From: Nocardia vermiculata NBRC 100427 | GTDB taxonomy: Bacteria; Actinomycetota; Actinomycetes; Mycobacteriales; Mycobacteriaceae | Assembly (NCBI RefSeq): GCF_001613265.1 | Contig: NZ_BDCA01000008.1 | Span: 1-64,000, forward strand | Direction of reading: 5' to 3' | Length of the DNA stretch: 64,000 nt | In this document: piece by piece, positions 43,453 through 53,764 of the stretch | How the letters are laid out: each line of letters opens with the position of its first letter | Numbering within the stretch: position 1 is the first letter of the stretch | Notes under the pieces: generated by a model | Databases searched by the model: none | Told to the model about the DNA's origin: nothing | Seen by the model: the letters and a program-made list of their open reading frames with translations, nothing else | Program-made: the position numbers and the translations under genes

Positions 43453-45039
43453 ATGTCTATCTCTGTCGTTTCACTGTCCGATCTCACCTTCGCCTGGCCG
43501 GATGGCACCCCCGTTTTCGAGGGCCTGGATGCTGTGCTCGGGCCGGGCCACATCGGACTGGTGGGAAGTAACGGTGCGGGCAAGTCCACCCTGCTGCAGT
43601 TGATCAGTAGCCGGCTGCGACCCACGCGAGGCTCGGTCACGGTGTCCGGTCGAATCGGGTATTTGCGTCAGGACCTCGGTCTGGCGGAGGGGCAGCGGGT
43701 GGATGCCGTGCTCGGTATCGACGAGGTCCGCGCGGCGCTGCATCGCATCGAATCCGGCACCGCAACCGACGCCGATTTCGACCGTGTCGGAACGCGGTGG
43801 GACGTGGAGGAAGCGGCGATCGCACTGCTGGGCCGGCTGGGCCTGCGCTATCTGGCCGGTGATGTTTCCCAGCTCGATCGGCGGCTGGACACGTTGTCCG
43901 GCGGGGAGACGGTACTGCTGGGCCTGGTTGCCGAACTGTTGCGGGAGCCCGATGTGCTGCTGCTCGACGAGCCCACCAACAACCTCGATGCCGTCGCGCG
44001 CGGGCGCCTCTACGATGTGGTCGACAGTTACGGCGGGACGGTGCTGACCGTGAGTCACGACCGTGAGCTGCTGCGCCGGGTCGACACCGTCGCCGAGCTC
44101 AGGCGGGGTGAAATCCGTTTGTTCGGGGGTAATTTCGACTCCTACGAGCAGATCGTCGACGCCGAGCAAGCCGCCGCACGCGCCGCGATCCGTGACGCCC
44201 GTAGCGATGTGCGCAAACAGTCGCGCGAACTGGTGGAGGCCCGGATCAAACTGGATCGCCGCCGGCGATACGGGCAGAAGATGTGGGACACCAAACGGGA
44301 ACCGAAGATCGTGATGGGGGAGCGCAAACGTCGGGCGCAGGTCTCGGCGGGCAAACTGCGCAACAATCACATCGCGAAGGTCGACGACGCGAAAACCACC
44401 CTGGACCAGGCGCAGGAGCTGCTGCGCGACGATCGTGAGATCCGGGTCGACCTACCCGGAACAACGCTGTACCCCGGTCAGGAAGTACTCGAGATGACCG
44501 AGATGCGGTTGGTCAACGGTCCGGTGGTGACACTGCGGGTGAACGGCCCCGAACGCATCGCTCTCACCGGCCGCAACGGAGTGGGCAAGACGACGCTGCT
44601 GCACGCGGTGACCCGGCAGCCGCCGAAGGTGCCCTGGCGGCTGCTTCCGCAGCGGCTCGATCTCTTCGACGAACGGAGATCGGTGTTCGAGAACGTGTCC
44701 GCCGCCGCCCCGCATGCCGGAGCCGAGCGCATCCGGTCCCAGCTGGCGCGATTCCTGTTCCGCGGTAGCGTGGCCGATGTCGCCGCGGGCGCGCTGTCGG
44801 GTGGTGAACGGTTGCGGGCGGCGCTGGCGATGTTGCTGCTCGCCGAACCGGCGCCCAAGCTGCTGCTGCTCGACGAGCCGACCAATAATCTGGATCTGCC
44901 GAGTCTGCGGCACCTGACCGAGGCGCTGACCGGATACGAGGGAGCATTGATCGTGGTCAGCCACGATCCGCGCTTTCTGGACGACATCGGTGTCACCCGG
45001 TACGTGGAGTTGACCGCCGCTGGATCGGCCGACGCATAA
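43453..45039 (+). CDS. ABC-F family ATPase (ribosome-protection type)
   Basis: 528 residues, two ATPase domains and no membrane helices. Domain 1: Walker [10 protein letters not shown], signature LSGGE, Walker [13 protein letters not shown]. The linker (about 240-320) is rich in Arg/Lys, and domain 2 has [14 protein letters not shown] and [12 protein letters not shown]. Such proteins bind the ribosomal E site; several protect against macrolides, lincosamides or related drugs. ATG 43453 has AGGAG seven bases upstream. Confidence 0.9.
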   Translation: MSISVVSLSDLTFAWPDGTPVFEGLDAVLGPGHIGLVGSNGAGKSTLLQLISSRLRPTRGSVTVSGRIGYLRQDLGLAEGQRVDAVLGIDEVRAALHRIESGTATDADFDRVGTRWDVEEAAIALLGRLGLRYLAGDVSQLDRRLDTLSGGETVLLGLVAELLREPDVLLLDEPTNNLDAVARGRLYDVVDSYGGTVLTVSHDRELLRRVDTVAELRRGEIRLFGGNFDSYEQIVDAEQAAARAAIRDARSDVRKQSRELVEARIKLDRRRRYGQKMWDTKREPKIVMGERKRRAQVSAGKLRNNHIAKVDDAKTTLDQAQELLRDDREIRVDLPGTTLYPGQEVLEMTEMRLVNGPVVTLRVNGPERIALTGRNGVGKTTLLHAVTRQPPKVPWRLLPQRLDLFDERRSVFENVSAAAPHAGAERIRSQLARFLFRGSVADVAAGALSGGERLRAALAMLLLAEPAPKLLLLDEPTNNLDLPSLRHLTEALTGYEGALIVVSHDPRFLDDIGVTRYVELTAAGSADA

Positions 45040-45139
45040 CAGGCTGCCCCGAGTAGCCTTTACCCCATTACAGTGGATGTTCTGGGGTGCTGTATCGCCT
45101 CGGTTAGGGTGTTTCGATCGAGGCGCGAGAGGTGGTGGC

Positions 45140-47593
45140 ATGACTCAGCATCTGGAGAAGGCGAATGCCGGGAAGCCGGCAGCGGACAAGGATACCGCGC
45201 CTGCTCCCGGAAAGTCCCGGTCCGACGCCGCTGCGGCGCCGCGGCCACCGGCGCCGAGCACGACGAACAACGCTCAGCCCGAAACGCCCTCACCGCGCAA
45301 TATGCCGATGCGGCAGCCGGGGGCACCGGCTGCGGTGCCGAGTTCCGCGTCCCGGCGGGTGCGGGCGCGGCTGGCCCGCCGGATGACCGGCCAGCGGGGG
45401 ATCGCGGCGGTGAAGCCAGTGCTGGAGCCGCTGGCGACGGTGCATCGGGAGTTGTATCCGAAAGCGAACCTGCAGCTGCTGCAGCGCGCCTTCGATGTAG
45501 CCGACGAGAAGCACGCTCATCAGTTCCGCAAGTCCGGTGATCCGTACATCACCCACCCGCTGGCGGTGGCCAACATCCTCGCCGAGCTGGGGATGGACAC
45601 CACCACGCTGGTAGCGGCGCTGCTGCACGACACGGTGGAAGACACCGGCTACTCGCTGGACGAGCTGACCGCGGATTTCGGATCCGAGGTCGCGCATCTG
45701 GTGGACGGTGTCACCAAGCTGGACAAGGTGAACCTCGGCGCGGCCGCGGAGGCCGAGACGATTCGCAAGATGATCATCGCGATGGCGCGGGATCCGCGGG
45801 TGCTGGTGATCAAGGTGGCCGACCGGCTGCACAACATGCGCACCATGCGGTTCCTGCCGCCGGAGAAGCAGGCGAAGAAGGCACGCGAAACGCTGGAGGT
45901 CATCGCACCGCTGGCGCACCGGCTCGGTATGGCGACCGTCAAATGGGAGCTGGAGGATCTGGCGTTCGCGATCCTGCATCCCAAGAAGTACGACGAGATC
46001 GTGCGGCTGGTGGCCGATCGTGCGCCGTCCCGCGACACCTATCTGGCGCGGGTGCGGGCCGAGATCGTGAACACGCTGGCCGCGAGCCGGATCAACGCGA
46101 TCGTCGAGGGGCGCCCGAAGCACTACTGGTCGATCTACCAGAAGATGATCGTCAAGGGTAAGGATTTCGACGACATCCACGACCTGGTCGGCATCCGGAT
46201 CCTGTGCGAGGAGGTGCGGGACTGCTATGCCGCGGTCGGTGTGGTGCACTCACTGTGGCAGCCGATGGCTGGCCGGTTCAAGGATTACATCGCCCAGCCG
46301 CGCTACGGCGTCTACCAGTCACTGCACACCACGGTGGTGGGGCCGGACGGTAAGCCGCTGGAGGTGCAGATCCGCACCCACGACATGCACCGGACCGCGG
46401 AGTTCGGTATCGCCGCACACTGGCGCTACAAGGAGACCAAGGGCAAGCATTCAGGCGATGTCGCCGAGGTCGACGATATGGCCTGGATGCGCCAGCTGCT
46501 GGACTGGCAGCGTGAGGCCGCGGACCCGGCCGAATTCCTGGAGTCGCTGCGCTTCGATCTGAAGTCGCCCGAGATCTTCGTGTTCACCCCCAAAGGGGAT
46601 GTGGTCACGCTGCCGCAGAAGTCGACGCCGGTCGACTTCGCCTACGCCGTGCACACGGAGGTAGGGCATCGGTGTATCGGCGCGCGCGTCAACGGACGGC
46701 TGGTGGCGCTGGAGCGGCAGCTGGAGAACGGTGAGGTCGTCGAGATCTTCACCTCCAAGGCGCAGAACGCCGGTCCCAGTCGCGACTGGCAGAATTTCGT
46801 CGTCTCACCGCGTGCCAAGGCCAAGATCCGGCAGTGGTTCGCCAAGGAGCGTCGTGAGGAGGCCTTGGAGACCGGTAAGGAGCAGATCTCCAAGGAGGTG
46901 CGGCGTTCCGGTCTGCCGCTGCAGCGGCTGATGAGCGTGGATGCGATGTCGGCGCTGGCGCACGAGCTGCACTACGCCGATATCTCGGCCCTGTACGCGG
47001 CGGTGGGCGAGAATCAGGTCTCGGCGCACCATGTCGTGCAGCGTCTGATGGCGCAGCTCGGTGGTGTCGGCGATGTGGAAAACGAACTGGCCGAGCGCAG
47101 TACGCCGTCGAATCTTCCGGCGCGGCCGCGGACCATCGGAGACGCCGGGGTCGAGATCCCGGGTGCGCCGGGGACTGTCGCCAAGCTGGCCAAATGTTGT
47201 ACGCCGGTACCGGGGGACGAGATCCTGGGATTCGTCACGCGCGGCGGCGCGGTGAGCGTACATCGGACCGACTGCACCAACGTCGATTCGCTGCGCGCGC
47301 AACAGGAACGGATCATCGAGGTCACCTGGGCACCCTCGCCGTCCTCGATATTCCTGGTGGCCATCCAGATCGAGGCACTCGACCGGGCCCGACTGTTGTC
47401 GGATGTGACCAAGGTGCTGGCCGACGAGAAGGTCAACATTCTGTCCGCGTCGGTGATGACCTCGGGGGATCGGGTGGCGATCAGTAAGTTCACTTTCGAG
47501 ATGGGCGATCCCAAACACATGGGTCATCTGTTGAACGTGGTGCGCAACGTGGAGGGTGTCTACGACGTCTACCGGGTGACGTCGGCGGCCTGA
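45140..47593 (+). CDS. relA: Bifunctional (p)ppGpp synthetase/hydrolase Rel
   Basis: 817 residues. The order is a disordered N-terminus, the HD hydrolase domain ([21 protein letters not shown]), the synthetase domain ([31 protein letters not shown]), TGS ([16 protein letters not shown]), a zinc-finger/CC domain ([11 protein letters not shown]...HRTDC) and a C-terminal ACT domain. It is the single stringent-response enzyme of mycolata. ATG 45140 follows GAGAGGTGG. Its last 25 bases overlap the convergent DMT gene. Confidence 0.96.
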   Translation: MTQHLEKANAGKPAADKDTAPAPGKSRSDAAAAPRPPAPSTTNNAQPETPSPRNMPMRQPGAPAAVPSSASRRVRARLARRMTGQRGIAAVKPVLEPLATVHRELYPKANLQLLQRAFDVADEKHAHQFRKSGDPYITHPLAVANILAELGMDTTTLVAALLHDTVEDTGYSLDELTADFGSEVAHLVDGVTKLDKVNLGAAAEAETIRKMIIAMARDPRVLVIKVADRLHNMRTMRFLPPEKQAKKARETLEVIAPLAHRLGMATVKWELEDLAFAILHPKKYDEIVRLVADRAPSRDTYLARVRAEIVNTLAASRINAIVEGRPKHYWSIYQKMIVKGKDFDDIHDLVGIRILCEEVRDCYAAVGVVHSLWQPMAGRFKDYIAQPRYGVYQSLHTTVVGPDGKPLEVQIRTHDMHRTAEFGIAAHWRYKETKGKHSGDVAEVDDMAWMRQLLDWQREAADPAEFLESLRFDLKSPEIFVFTPKGDVVTLPQKSTPVDFAYAVHTEVGHRCIGARVNGRLVALERQLENGEVVEIFTSKAQNAGPSRDWQNFVVSPRAKAKIRQWFAKERREEALETGKEQISKEVRRSGLPLQRLMSVDAMSALAHELHYADISALYAAVGENQVSAHHVVQRLMAQLGGVGDVENELAERSTPSNLPARPRTIGDAGVEIPGAPGTVAKLAKCCTPVPGDEILGFVTRGGAVSVHRTDCTNVDSLRAQQERIIEVTWAPSPSSIFLVAIQIEALDRARLLSDVTKVLADEKVNILSASVMTSGDRVAISKFTFEMGDPKHMGHLLNVVRNVEGVYDVYRVTSAA

Positions 47594-48453
47594 TCGTCCG
47601 GCTCGGCGGGAAGTTCGGCCTGCGCCCGGGAGAGCCGGACCGCCGCCACACACATCACCAGGACCGAGGCGATCACGAGAACGGTGCCGGCGGTGCCGGT
47701 GCGCAGTCTCTCGTCGAGCACGGTGAGCCCCAGGAATGCTGCGCCCAGCGGCTCGGCGACGGTGAACGCCGGCAGTGACGCCGACAGTGCGCCGATGTGA
47801 TAGCCGCGCTGTTGCAGGTACAGCCCGATCATGCCCGAGGCAACGAGGGTGTACGGCTGCCAGCTGGTGAGGACCGCAGCCGCACCGTCGCCGAACAGTT
47901 CGACCACATGCTGGGTCAGCGCGGAGGCGACACCGAACAGAAGTCCCGCGGCAGCACCCAGCAACAATGCCCGCAACCCGGTAGCACGCAGCACGGCACT
48001 GACCACGACCGCCGCGGCGACCGCCGCGAGCACGAGGGTCAGCGGCCACATCCACTGGTTCCACGGGGCGTTGGAGACTCCCGTGGTCGGGTCGCCCACG
48101 ATCAGGAAACAAGCCAGTGCCACCGACAGTGCGACGGCGTGGGCCCACATCACCGCGGTCACCGGGCGGCGGCTGTAGTGCGCGGCCAGAGGGAGCGCGA
48201 ATACCAGGGCGGTGACCAGGATCGGCTGCACGACCAGTACCGATCCCAGTGCCAACGCGATGACCTGGAAGACGAATCCGCCGGCGTCGCCGACGATCCC
48301 CGCCCACCACCGCGGGCTACGCACCAGTTGGGCGAGTAGGGCGTCGCCCGCGGGAACCTCGGCGGCGGCACGTTGCTGTGCTACGGCCGAGACGGCGAAC
48401 AGCACCGCACCGACGAATGCGCACACGACCGCGGCGACGGGAAAATTGCTCAC
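47569..48453 (-). CDS. DMT/EamA-like permease
   Basis: 294 residues and about nine or ten membrane helices, in a drug/metabolite-transporter pattern. It starts [23 protein letters not shown] from GTG at 48453; longer in-frame starts lack hydrophobic sequence. The substrate is unknown. Convergent with relA, with overlapping ends. Confidence 0.75.
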   Translation of the reverse strand: MSNFPVAAVVCAFVGAVLFAVSAVAQQRAAAEVPAGDALLAQLVRSPRWWAGIVGDAGGFVFQVIALALGSVLVVQPILVTALVFALPLAAHYSRRPVTAVMWAHAVALSVALACFLIVGDPTTGVSNAPWNQWMWPLTLVLAAVAAAVVVSAVLRATGLRALLLGAAAGLLFGVASALTQHVVELFGDGAAAVLTSWQPYTLVASGMIGLYLQQRGYHIGALSASLPAFTVAEPLGAAFLGLTVLDERLRTGTAGTVLVIASVLVMCVAAVRLSRAQAELPAEPDDQAADVTR

Positions 48454-48903
48454 CGGACCAGTGTGCCGTTGGTGTCCGAGTGTCGCTGCACCGGGGGACC
48501 GGCGTGGCGGCGGCGATGCCAGGCGCTGGAGCTGTGTCACAGCTACTGTTCGGCAACATATTTCGGACGGCGCTCCGGCGCGGTCTCGAAACGTGTTGGG
48601 GTGGGGGTGAATGCGTGATCGCCCGCCGGTTGCCGGTGGTCGGGTCCGAGCGGATGTAGGTCCGGTGTGGTCGGCTACGTCAGATTCTTCGTGCTGGTAG
48701 GAAGGGTGGCGGCGGGGCGCATCACAGGTACCGCGCGGTCCTGGGGGGACTGCGCGCGGAGCCGGATTCTGTTACCGTTTATTGCGTTTCGGGGCGTGCG
48801 CGATGTCGGCGGCAACTCGATTCCACATGATGATCGCCGGAAGGGTCGCAGCGGCATTCGACCCTCTTAACTGTTGCAGGCAGCTGGGCAAGGGGGTCGG
48901 ATC
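48454..48903. other. Intergenic region before the conjugation-type locus
   Basis: No convincing gene. It contains AT-richer patches around 48770-48790 and 48865-48880 (TTAACT could be a -10) in otherwise GC-rich DNA; these are candidate promoters for the long operon downstream. No integrase remnant or tRNA was found. Confidence 0.4.
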
Positions 48904-49221
48904 ATGCCGATCGTGCCGAAGCGCGCGGCGGCGACCGTACTGGTCGAACCGTGCCTTCTTCGTGGATTTCGTGTCTCCGCGTCCGTCTGTGCGTTCCCTG
49001 TGGCCTCCGTCTCGCACCGTTTCATCCTTGGTGACCTGCATACACGCGATACCGCCGGAATCGGGGGACCTGCGTGCGGCGCGTCGAGTTCACCGAATTC
49101 GTCCGGTACGGGACAATTTCCGTTCGGGAAGGGCCTCGGTGACGCCGCACCCGGTGGTGTGCCGCTGGTGAAGTCCCGTAGCAGTACCGCTCACAACAAC
49201 TACTCGTTCTCCACGAACTGA
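48904..49221 (+). CDS. Possible small protein upstream of the conjugation-type operon
   Basis: A 105-codon frame from ATG 48904, preceded by GGGGGTCGGATC, ending at 49221. The C-terminal part is Ser/Gly/Asn-rich. There is no recognisable family, and the coding character is weaker than that of neighbours. It may be a genuine leader gene or chance. Confidence 0.25.
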   Translation: MPIVPKRAAATVLVEPCLLRGFRVSASVCAFPVASVSHRFILGDLHTRDTAGIGGPACGASSSPNSSGTGQFPFGKGLGDAAPGGVPLVKSRSSTAHNNYSFSTN

Positions 49222-49278
49222 TCGCCGAGAGGGTCCGACGATGCTGCACGACGTGCCCGGCTCCGCGGGAATGAGGGA

Positions 49279-50529
49279 ATGTTGAAGCCGTACAAAGAAG
49301 TCCAACGGTGGTATCCGGCGCTCGAGCCCGACCACGGCGCGCCGGCGCAGGTCCCCGGCGAATCCGACGCCGTGGACGACGAAGCCGACCCTGGCGCGCC
49401 GCGCTACCCGCACTACATTCGCGACACCGAACCGGAACCGTTCGAGATTCCCTTCGCCGACGAACCGGCCACCCGACGCAGTGAGTTCATCGGTGGATGG
49501 GCCGACTGGGTCGGGACGCACGCACCGGGTCCCGACGACGACTACCCGGATTCGGAGGGGGCGGTGGTGCCGTTCTCCCGCGACGACGAACCCGGCGACG
49601 GTCGCACCCGTGGTCGCCGCCGTGCTCGCTCGTCGGCGAACCGGCCTTCCGACGACGATGCGGAGGAATCTCACGGCCCCGGTGAGCAACGAGGTCCGGC
49701 GCGGTTCGGGAGCACCGCGGAGATCGACCGGGACGAGGACGGTTTCGAGGCCTCGGGGCGGGCACGCGCTCGCCGCGGCGAGATCCGGACCGTGGACCGG
49801 GGCGGCCGGCGTGGCAGACCGGACTCGGGGCCGATCCCGGCAGCACGAGAATTCGATCTCGACGAGGAGGTCGAATGGCGGGCACACGGTCCCGCGTCGC
49901 CGCCGTTGCGGGCCTACACCAGACCCGGCCGCACGCGCGTGGCGGTGATCGCGACGATCGCTGTGTTGTTGCTGGGGGTGGCGGGAGCGTGCGCCCTGTA
50001 CCTGTTGCAGGGCAAGGACGACCGCGCCGGCGCCGCGCCCGGGGACGCGGGCGGTGCCGCTGTGGCAGCGTCCACCACTGTCGGCGACGGCGAGTCGCCG
50101 ATGATGCGGCTCACCGCCGCGGGTGGTGACAGTTCCCGCGAGCGGGTCGCCCCGGCCGGTGGTCACTGCCCGACCGAGCGATTCGACCATGTGCTGCGAG
50201 GCGCCGAGGTGGGTGGTACGGGCTCCGGTCCCGACGCCATCATGCGGTTCCAGCACGCCTACTACGTGGAGCGGTCCGCCGCCCGCGCGCTGGAAGTGGT
50301 CGCGCCCGGCGCCGCGGTATCGCCGGAATCGGTGATCGCCCGGGGGATCGCCTCCGTGCCGCAGGGCACCGAGTATTGCGTGCGGGTGGTCACGATGGCT
50401 CCGGACAGGTATTCGGTGGAGGTGACCGAACGGCGGCCGGGTGCCGGACCCGCCACCTACGGCAGGCAGTTGGTGACCACCGCGGTGGTCGGCGGCCGCA
50501 CCCTGATCACGGGCATTACGGCCGGGTAA
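49279..50529 (+). CDS. Bitopic membrane protein, first gene of the secretion operon
   Basis: 416 residues. The cytoplasmic N-terminal 210 residues are highly charged and disordered (Asp/Glu/Arg-rich). One membrane helix (about 214-236) is followed by an outside domain of about 180 residues with HCPTERFDHVL and paired Cys that may form a disulfide. Proteins with this layout open several actinobacterial conjugation operons. Function unknown; a scaffolding role in the envelope is possible. Confidence 0.7.
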   Translation: MLKPYKEVQRWYPALEPDHGAPAQVPGESDAVDDEADPGAPRYPHYIRDTEPEPFEIPFADEPATRRSEFIGGWADWVGTHAPGPDDDYPDSEGAVVPFSRDDEPGDGRTRGRRRARSSANRPSDDDAEESHGPGEQRGPARFGSTAEIDRDEDGFEASGRARARRGEIRTVDRGGRRGRPDSGPIPAAREFDLDEEVEWRAHGPASPPLRAYTRPGRTRVAVIATIAVLLLGVAGACALYLLQGKDDRAGAAPGDAGGAAVAASTTVGDGESPMMRLTAAGGDSSRERVAPAGGHCPTERFDHVLRGAEVGGTGSGPDAIMRFQHAYYVERSAARALEVVAPGAAVSPESVIARGIASVPQGTEYCVRVVTMAPDRYSVEVTERRPGAGPATYGRQLVTTAVVGGRTLITGITAG

Positions 50530-50545
50530 GAGGAGAGCTGAGACG

Positions 50546-51418
50546 ATGGGACAGGACTGGAGCCGATGGCTCGACGAGGCGTCCGACGCGGACGCGGAGC
50601 CGAGCGTGCGACCGCGTGGACGGGCGCCGGTGGTCCGGTTGCGCAAGGGGCGCAAGGACGGTGGTGACGGCGGTGCCGCACCTCGCCCGGTATTGGTCGT
50701 GGGTGGCTGCGGGGGAGCCGGAACCACCACGACCGCCTTGGGACTCGCAGGCGAACTGGGCGCCGATACGTCCGCCGTCGCGGTGGATGCGACCTGCGCG
50801 GGCAGCGATCTCGCGCTACGCGGGGCGGATGAACATCTGAGCCCGATCAGCCTGCAGCAGTGGTTGTACGGTCGCGGTGACGACGAACCGGCGCCGCTGA
50901 AGGAATGCGTGTCCCGGGCGAGTTCCGGAATCGGATTGCTGTGGCGCGACGCCTCGCCGCTGCGCCGCCGCGCGACCTACCTGACCGTGGCCCGCGCGGT
51001 GGCCGAGGCAGGACATACCCCCGTCTACGACGGTGGCAGCCCGATCGCCGCGCGCCAGTTGCGGCCGCTGCTCGAGGATGCGGAGATCGCTGTGGTGCTG
51101 GCGATTCCGGCGCGTGCCGATGCCGCCAATCGTTTGCGGGTGACGCTGGAGTGGCTCGACGACGAGTTCGGCGGGCATGCCGAGGGGCAGGGCGGCGGAA
51201 TCGTCGGCGACACCACCGTGGTCGTCTCACATCAACTGCCGGGCAACGACTCTCGAGTCGCCGACCACCTCCGTGAGCACCTGACGGGATGGGTCCGCGA
51301 TATCTGTGAGATTCCCTACGACGCCCACCTTGCGCACGGAGAACTGGTGCGCCACAACGAACTCGACGCGGAAACGCGGAGGGCCTATCGGCGGCTGCTG
51401 GGCGGGATGGCATCATGA
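50546..51418 (+). CDS. ParA/MinD-like protein with lysine-less P-loop
   Basis: 290 residues. After a basic N-terminus the sequence VLVVGGCGGAGTTTTALGLAG lies where ParA-type proteins have KGGxGKTT; both lysines are replaced (C and T). The later layout, VAVDAT, VYDGGS and VVLAIPARADAANRLRVTL, follows the ParA/MinD fold. It may bind nucleotide weakly or act structurally. GAGGAGAGC lies upstream of the ATG. It overlaps the next gene by ATGA. Confidence 0.75.
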   Translation: MGQDWSRWLDEASDADAEPSVRPRGRAPVVRLRKGRKDGGDGGAAPRPVLVVGGCGGAGTTTTALGLAGELGADTSAVAVDATCAGSDLALRGADEHLSPISLQQWLYGRGDDEPAPLKECVSRASSGIGLLWRDASPLRRRATYLTVARAVAEAGHTPVYDGGSPIAARQLRPLLEDAEIAVVLAIPARADAANRLRVTLEWLDDEFGGHAEGQGGGIVGDTTVVVSHQLPGNDSRVADHLREHLTGWVRDICEIPYDAHLAHGELVRHNELDAETRRAYRRLLGGMAS

Positions 51419-52059
51419 CCGCGGCCATGAAGGAACCTCGCCCCACCGAAAACCCGCCCACGGCAGGCGTTGTCGCCCCCGCGGAGTCCCGGCGCGCCCC
51501 GATGTGGGACCGGCCGGTGCCGGGTGCGGGACGGGCGCCGCTGGTGTGGTTGCTGGGGGTGCACGGCGGCGCCGGAGCCAGTACTCTCGCGCATGTGCTT
51601 GCGCCTGCGGCGGATTCGCACCGGCGCTGGCCCGGTGCATACGAACGCGAATCTCCCTTCGTGGTGCTGGTCGCCCGCGAGACCATCGCGGGGCTGACCC
51701 GCGCCCACGATCTGCTGCGCCAGCACCACGCCGGACTGGCGGGCCCGAGCGAGGTGCTGGGCCTGATCACCGTGGCCGCGCGCCCGGGCCGGATTCCGGC
51801 CGAGATCCGGCGTTACCGCGACGTGGTCGGCGCGCTGGCCGGAAACGTGTGGCAGATGCCCTGGATCGAGGAGTGGACGCTGGTCGAGCCGGATCAGCTG
51901 CCGGTGTGGTCGCCGGGTGACCCACCCCCGCAGCAGCGAAAACGCAAACTCGATCCGCTGCAAGAGGTTCCGCACGAGGTGGACGCGCTGGGAATGAGCA
52001 TCGTCGACCTGGTCCGGGAAACAGTCGGTACCGGTTCACAGTCGCGGGAAAGGGAGTGA
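51415..52059 (+). CDS. Second P-loop-like protein with lysine-less motif
   Basis: 214 residues. LVWLLGVHGGAGASTLAHVLA mirrors a Walker A region with no lysine (HGGAGAST for KGGxGKTT). It is followed by YERESPFVVLVARETIAGLT and a Trp-containing C-terminus (WQMPWIEEWTLVEPDQLPVW). I have seen similar short DUF-type proteins in actinobacterial conjugation loci. Coupled to the upstream gene (ATGA); it may form a heteromer with it. Confidence 0.7.
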   Translation: MTAAMKEPRPTENPPTAGVVAPAESRRAPMWDRPVPGAGRAPLVWLLGVHGGAGASTLAHVLAPAADSHRRWPGAYERESPFVVLVARETIAGLTRAHDLLRQHHAGLAGPSEVLGLITVAARPGRIPAEIRRYRDVVGALAGNVWQMPWIEEWTLVEPDQLPVWSPGDPPPQQRKRKLDPLQEVPHEVDALGMSIVDLVRETVGTGSQSRERE

Positions 52060-52061
52060 CG

Positions 52062-52178
52062 ATGTCCGACAATGGCTCCGGATCGCGAGGTGCGATCCCA
52101 CCGACAGTTGTGCTCGACGGTGTACCTCCGGTACCCGGCCATGTATTCCGATCACCTATTGAGAAGGACGCTCGATGA
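52062..52178 (+). CDS. 38-residue coupled small ORF
   Basis: ATG 52062 follows the previous stop by two bases and has AAAGGGAGTGACG upstream. The frame encodes MSDNGSGSRGAIPPTVVLDG and 18 further residues; its TGA overlaps the ATG of the next gene (ATGA). That tight packing on both sides suggests real translation, at least to couple the next gene. No family recognised. Confidence 0.5.
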   Translation: MSDNGSGSRGAIPPTVVLDGVPPVPGHVFRSPIEKDAR

Positions 52179-52471
52179 GTACCATCCTGGCCGCTGTACA
52201 CGACACGTACGGCGTTGTTCTCGCTCAGGTCGGGAATCCGACACCCGAGACACCGCCGGCCGCTGACAAGCTGATGAAGCTGGTCCGCTACTTCACCTGG
52301 TTCGTCCTGCTGTCCGGCATTCTGGGCATCACCTACGCCGGTGGCCGCTTCGCCTGGGAGAAGTGGACCGGCGGCAGCATGGAGTCGCCGAAGATGGTGG
52401 CCGGAGCCATGATCGGTGGCATCGTCGCGACCAGTGCGGGGACGATCATGAACGCCGTCATCGGATCGTGA
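52175..52471 (+). CDS. Small two-helix membrane protein (pilin/VirB2-like candidate)
   Basis: 98 residues. A short N-terminal stretch, then helices at about 36-56 (YFTWFVLLSGILGITYAGG) and 73-96 (MVAGAMIGGIVATSAGTIM). Size and two-helix layout match VirB2/TrbC-type pilin-like subunits, and Gly/Ala-rich helix 2 fits. The assignment rests on layout and context. AGAAGGACG lies before the ATG. Confidence 0.65.
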   Translation: MSTILAAVHDTYGVVLAQVGNPTPETPPAADKLMKLVRYFTWFVLLSGILGITYAGGRFAWEKWTGGSMESPKMVAGAMIGGIVATSAGTIMNAVIGS

Positions 52472-52482
52472 GGGGCGCCGCG

Positions 52483-52731
52483 ATGGTGCTGGCCTACAAA
52501 CAGATGCCCGCGGACGTGATCGAACCGATCATGCACTTGATCAACTGGTTGCTGTGGTGCGTGCTGTTGCTGTGCCTGGCCTGGATGATCGTGTCCGCGG
52601 GCAGGCTGTGGTCGGCGATGCGCGACGACATGGCCGTCAACGATGCCTCGCACGGCATCGTGATGAGTCTGGTCGGCGCGATCGTCGCCAGTTCGGCCAG
52701 CGCGATCGCTTTGACCTTCCTGCCCAACTGA
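52483..52731 (+). CDS. Second small two-helix membrane protein
   Basis: 82 residues with helices at about 16-36 (LINWLLWCVLLLCLAWMIVSA) and 58-80. ATG 52483 has GTGAGGGGC upstream at good spacing; the previous stop is 12 bases away. Probably a partner of the preceding protein in the membrane channel. Confidence 0.65.
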   Translation: MVLAYKQMPADVIEPIMHLINWLLWCVLLLCLAWMIVSAGRLWSAMRDDMAVNDASHGIVMSLVGAIVASSASAIALTFLPN

Positions 52732-52832
52732 TCCGGTGGCGGTTCTGCGCGTGCGATCCGGCAACATAACGGCGACAACGACATTCGGACAACGACATTC
52801 GACGGTGGCTCTCAGCGAAGGGAGGTGACGGC

Positions 52833-53684
52833 ATGAGCGAGAAGAACAGCGAGAAGTACTCCGACGGTGAACGCAGCATCTCGTTCGGCGTCATCGTCTC
52901 CGCAGCGGTGATCGCGCTGATCGTGATCGTCGGTGTGTTCGTCTACGTCGGCCGCGACACCTCCTCCTCGTCAGCGCCCGGCGACGGGAAGGCGGGTTCG
53001 GCGCCCTCGCCGGTCGCGGGCTCGGGTGCGACGGGGTTCGCCGCGCCGGATGTGGATCTGTTCGGCCGTCGTGTCGATGTCCCGAACAATCCGGCGGGAC
53101 AGCCGCTGCCGCAGGATCCGTCGCAGCGGCACACCTCGTCCGACGACGACTGGCTGACCGCGGCGCCTGCCGGAACCACCGAGCAGCGGGGCTGGCAACG
53201 GGTCTTCGGTGCGTCGGTGCCGTTCTCCACCAGTGACGGGCCGACTCGGATCGACGACAACGGTCTGGCCGTCGGTTATTCGCATACGCCACAGGGGGCG
53301 GCCGTGGCGGCGGCGCAGATCACCTACCGGCTCAACGCCCGGCCCGGCGACCGTGAGCTGTACGTCCGTCAGGTACGGGTGTCGGCCCAGCAGATCGCCG
53401 CCTACGACAAGGCACGCAGTGACGGCAAGCTTCCTGAACAGCAACCGGAACAGATCACGCGATACCTGGTGGCGCCCGATGCGTTCCAGATCGAGAACTA
53501 CGCCGACGATATGGCGATCGTCCGGCTCGCGGCACGTGGTCCGGTCAACGACGGCAAGCAGGTGTGGGCGGCGATCCGATTGGTGATGGTGTGGCAGAAC
53601 GGTGACTGGCGCCTCAAACCCACCGAAAGCAGATCGGCGCAGAGCGAATACGTCGACACCCTGCAGGGGTGGACCCGATGGTGA
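52833..53684 (+). CDS. VirB8/TcpC-like bitopic protein
   Basis: 283 residues. One N-terminal helix (about 19-42), a Ser/Gly/Pro linker, then an outside domain of about 190 residues whose beta-rich end (ITRYLVAPDAFQIENYADDM, then VWAAIRLVMVWQNGDWRL) suggests an NTF2-like fold as in VirB8 and TcpC. Those proteins are assembly factors of type IV secretion. GAAGGGAGGTGACGGC precedes the ATG. Confidence 0.7.
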   Translation: MSEKNSEKYSDGERSISFGVIVSAAVIALIVIVGVFVYVGRDTSSSSAPGDGKAGSAPSPVAGSGATGFAAPDVDLFGRRVDVPNNPAGQPLPQDPSQRHTSSDDDWLTAAPAGTTEQRGWQRVFGASVPFSTSDGPTRIDDNGLAVGYSHTPQGAAVAAAQITYRLNARPGDRELYVRQVRVSAQQIAAYDKARSDGKLPEQQPEQITRYLVAPDAFQIENYADDMAIVRLAARGPVNDGKQVWAAIRLVMVWQNGDWRLKPTESRSAQSEYVDTLQGWTRW

Positions 53685-53764
53685 GTATCGCGATGCCCGG
53701 AAAGGTACGACAGTCAGCCGATGGTCCGGATCGCTTCCCTGCGACGCATCGAGGAGTGAATCTC

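Noticed and set aside
48454..49278. Left boundary of a mobile element (att site, tRNA, integrase remnant)
   Set aside because: I found no tRNA, no direct repeat and no integrase-like frame in this stretch.
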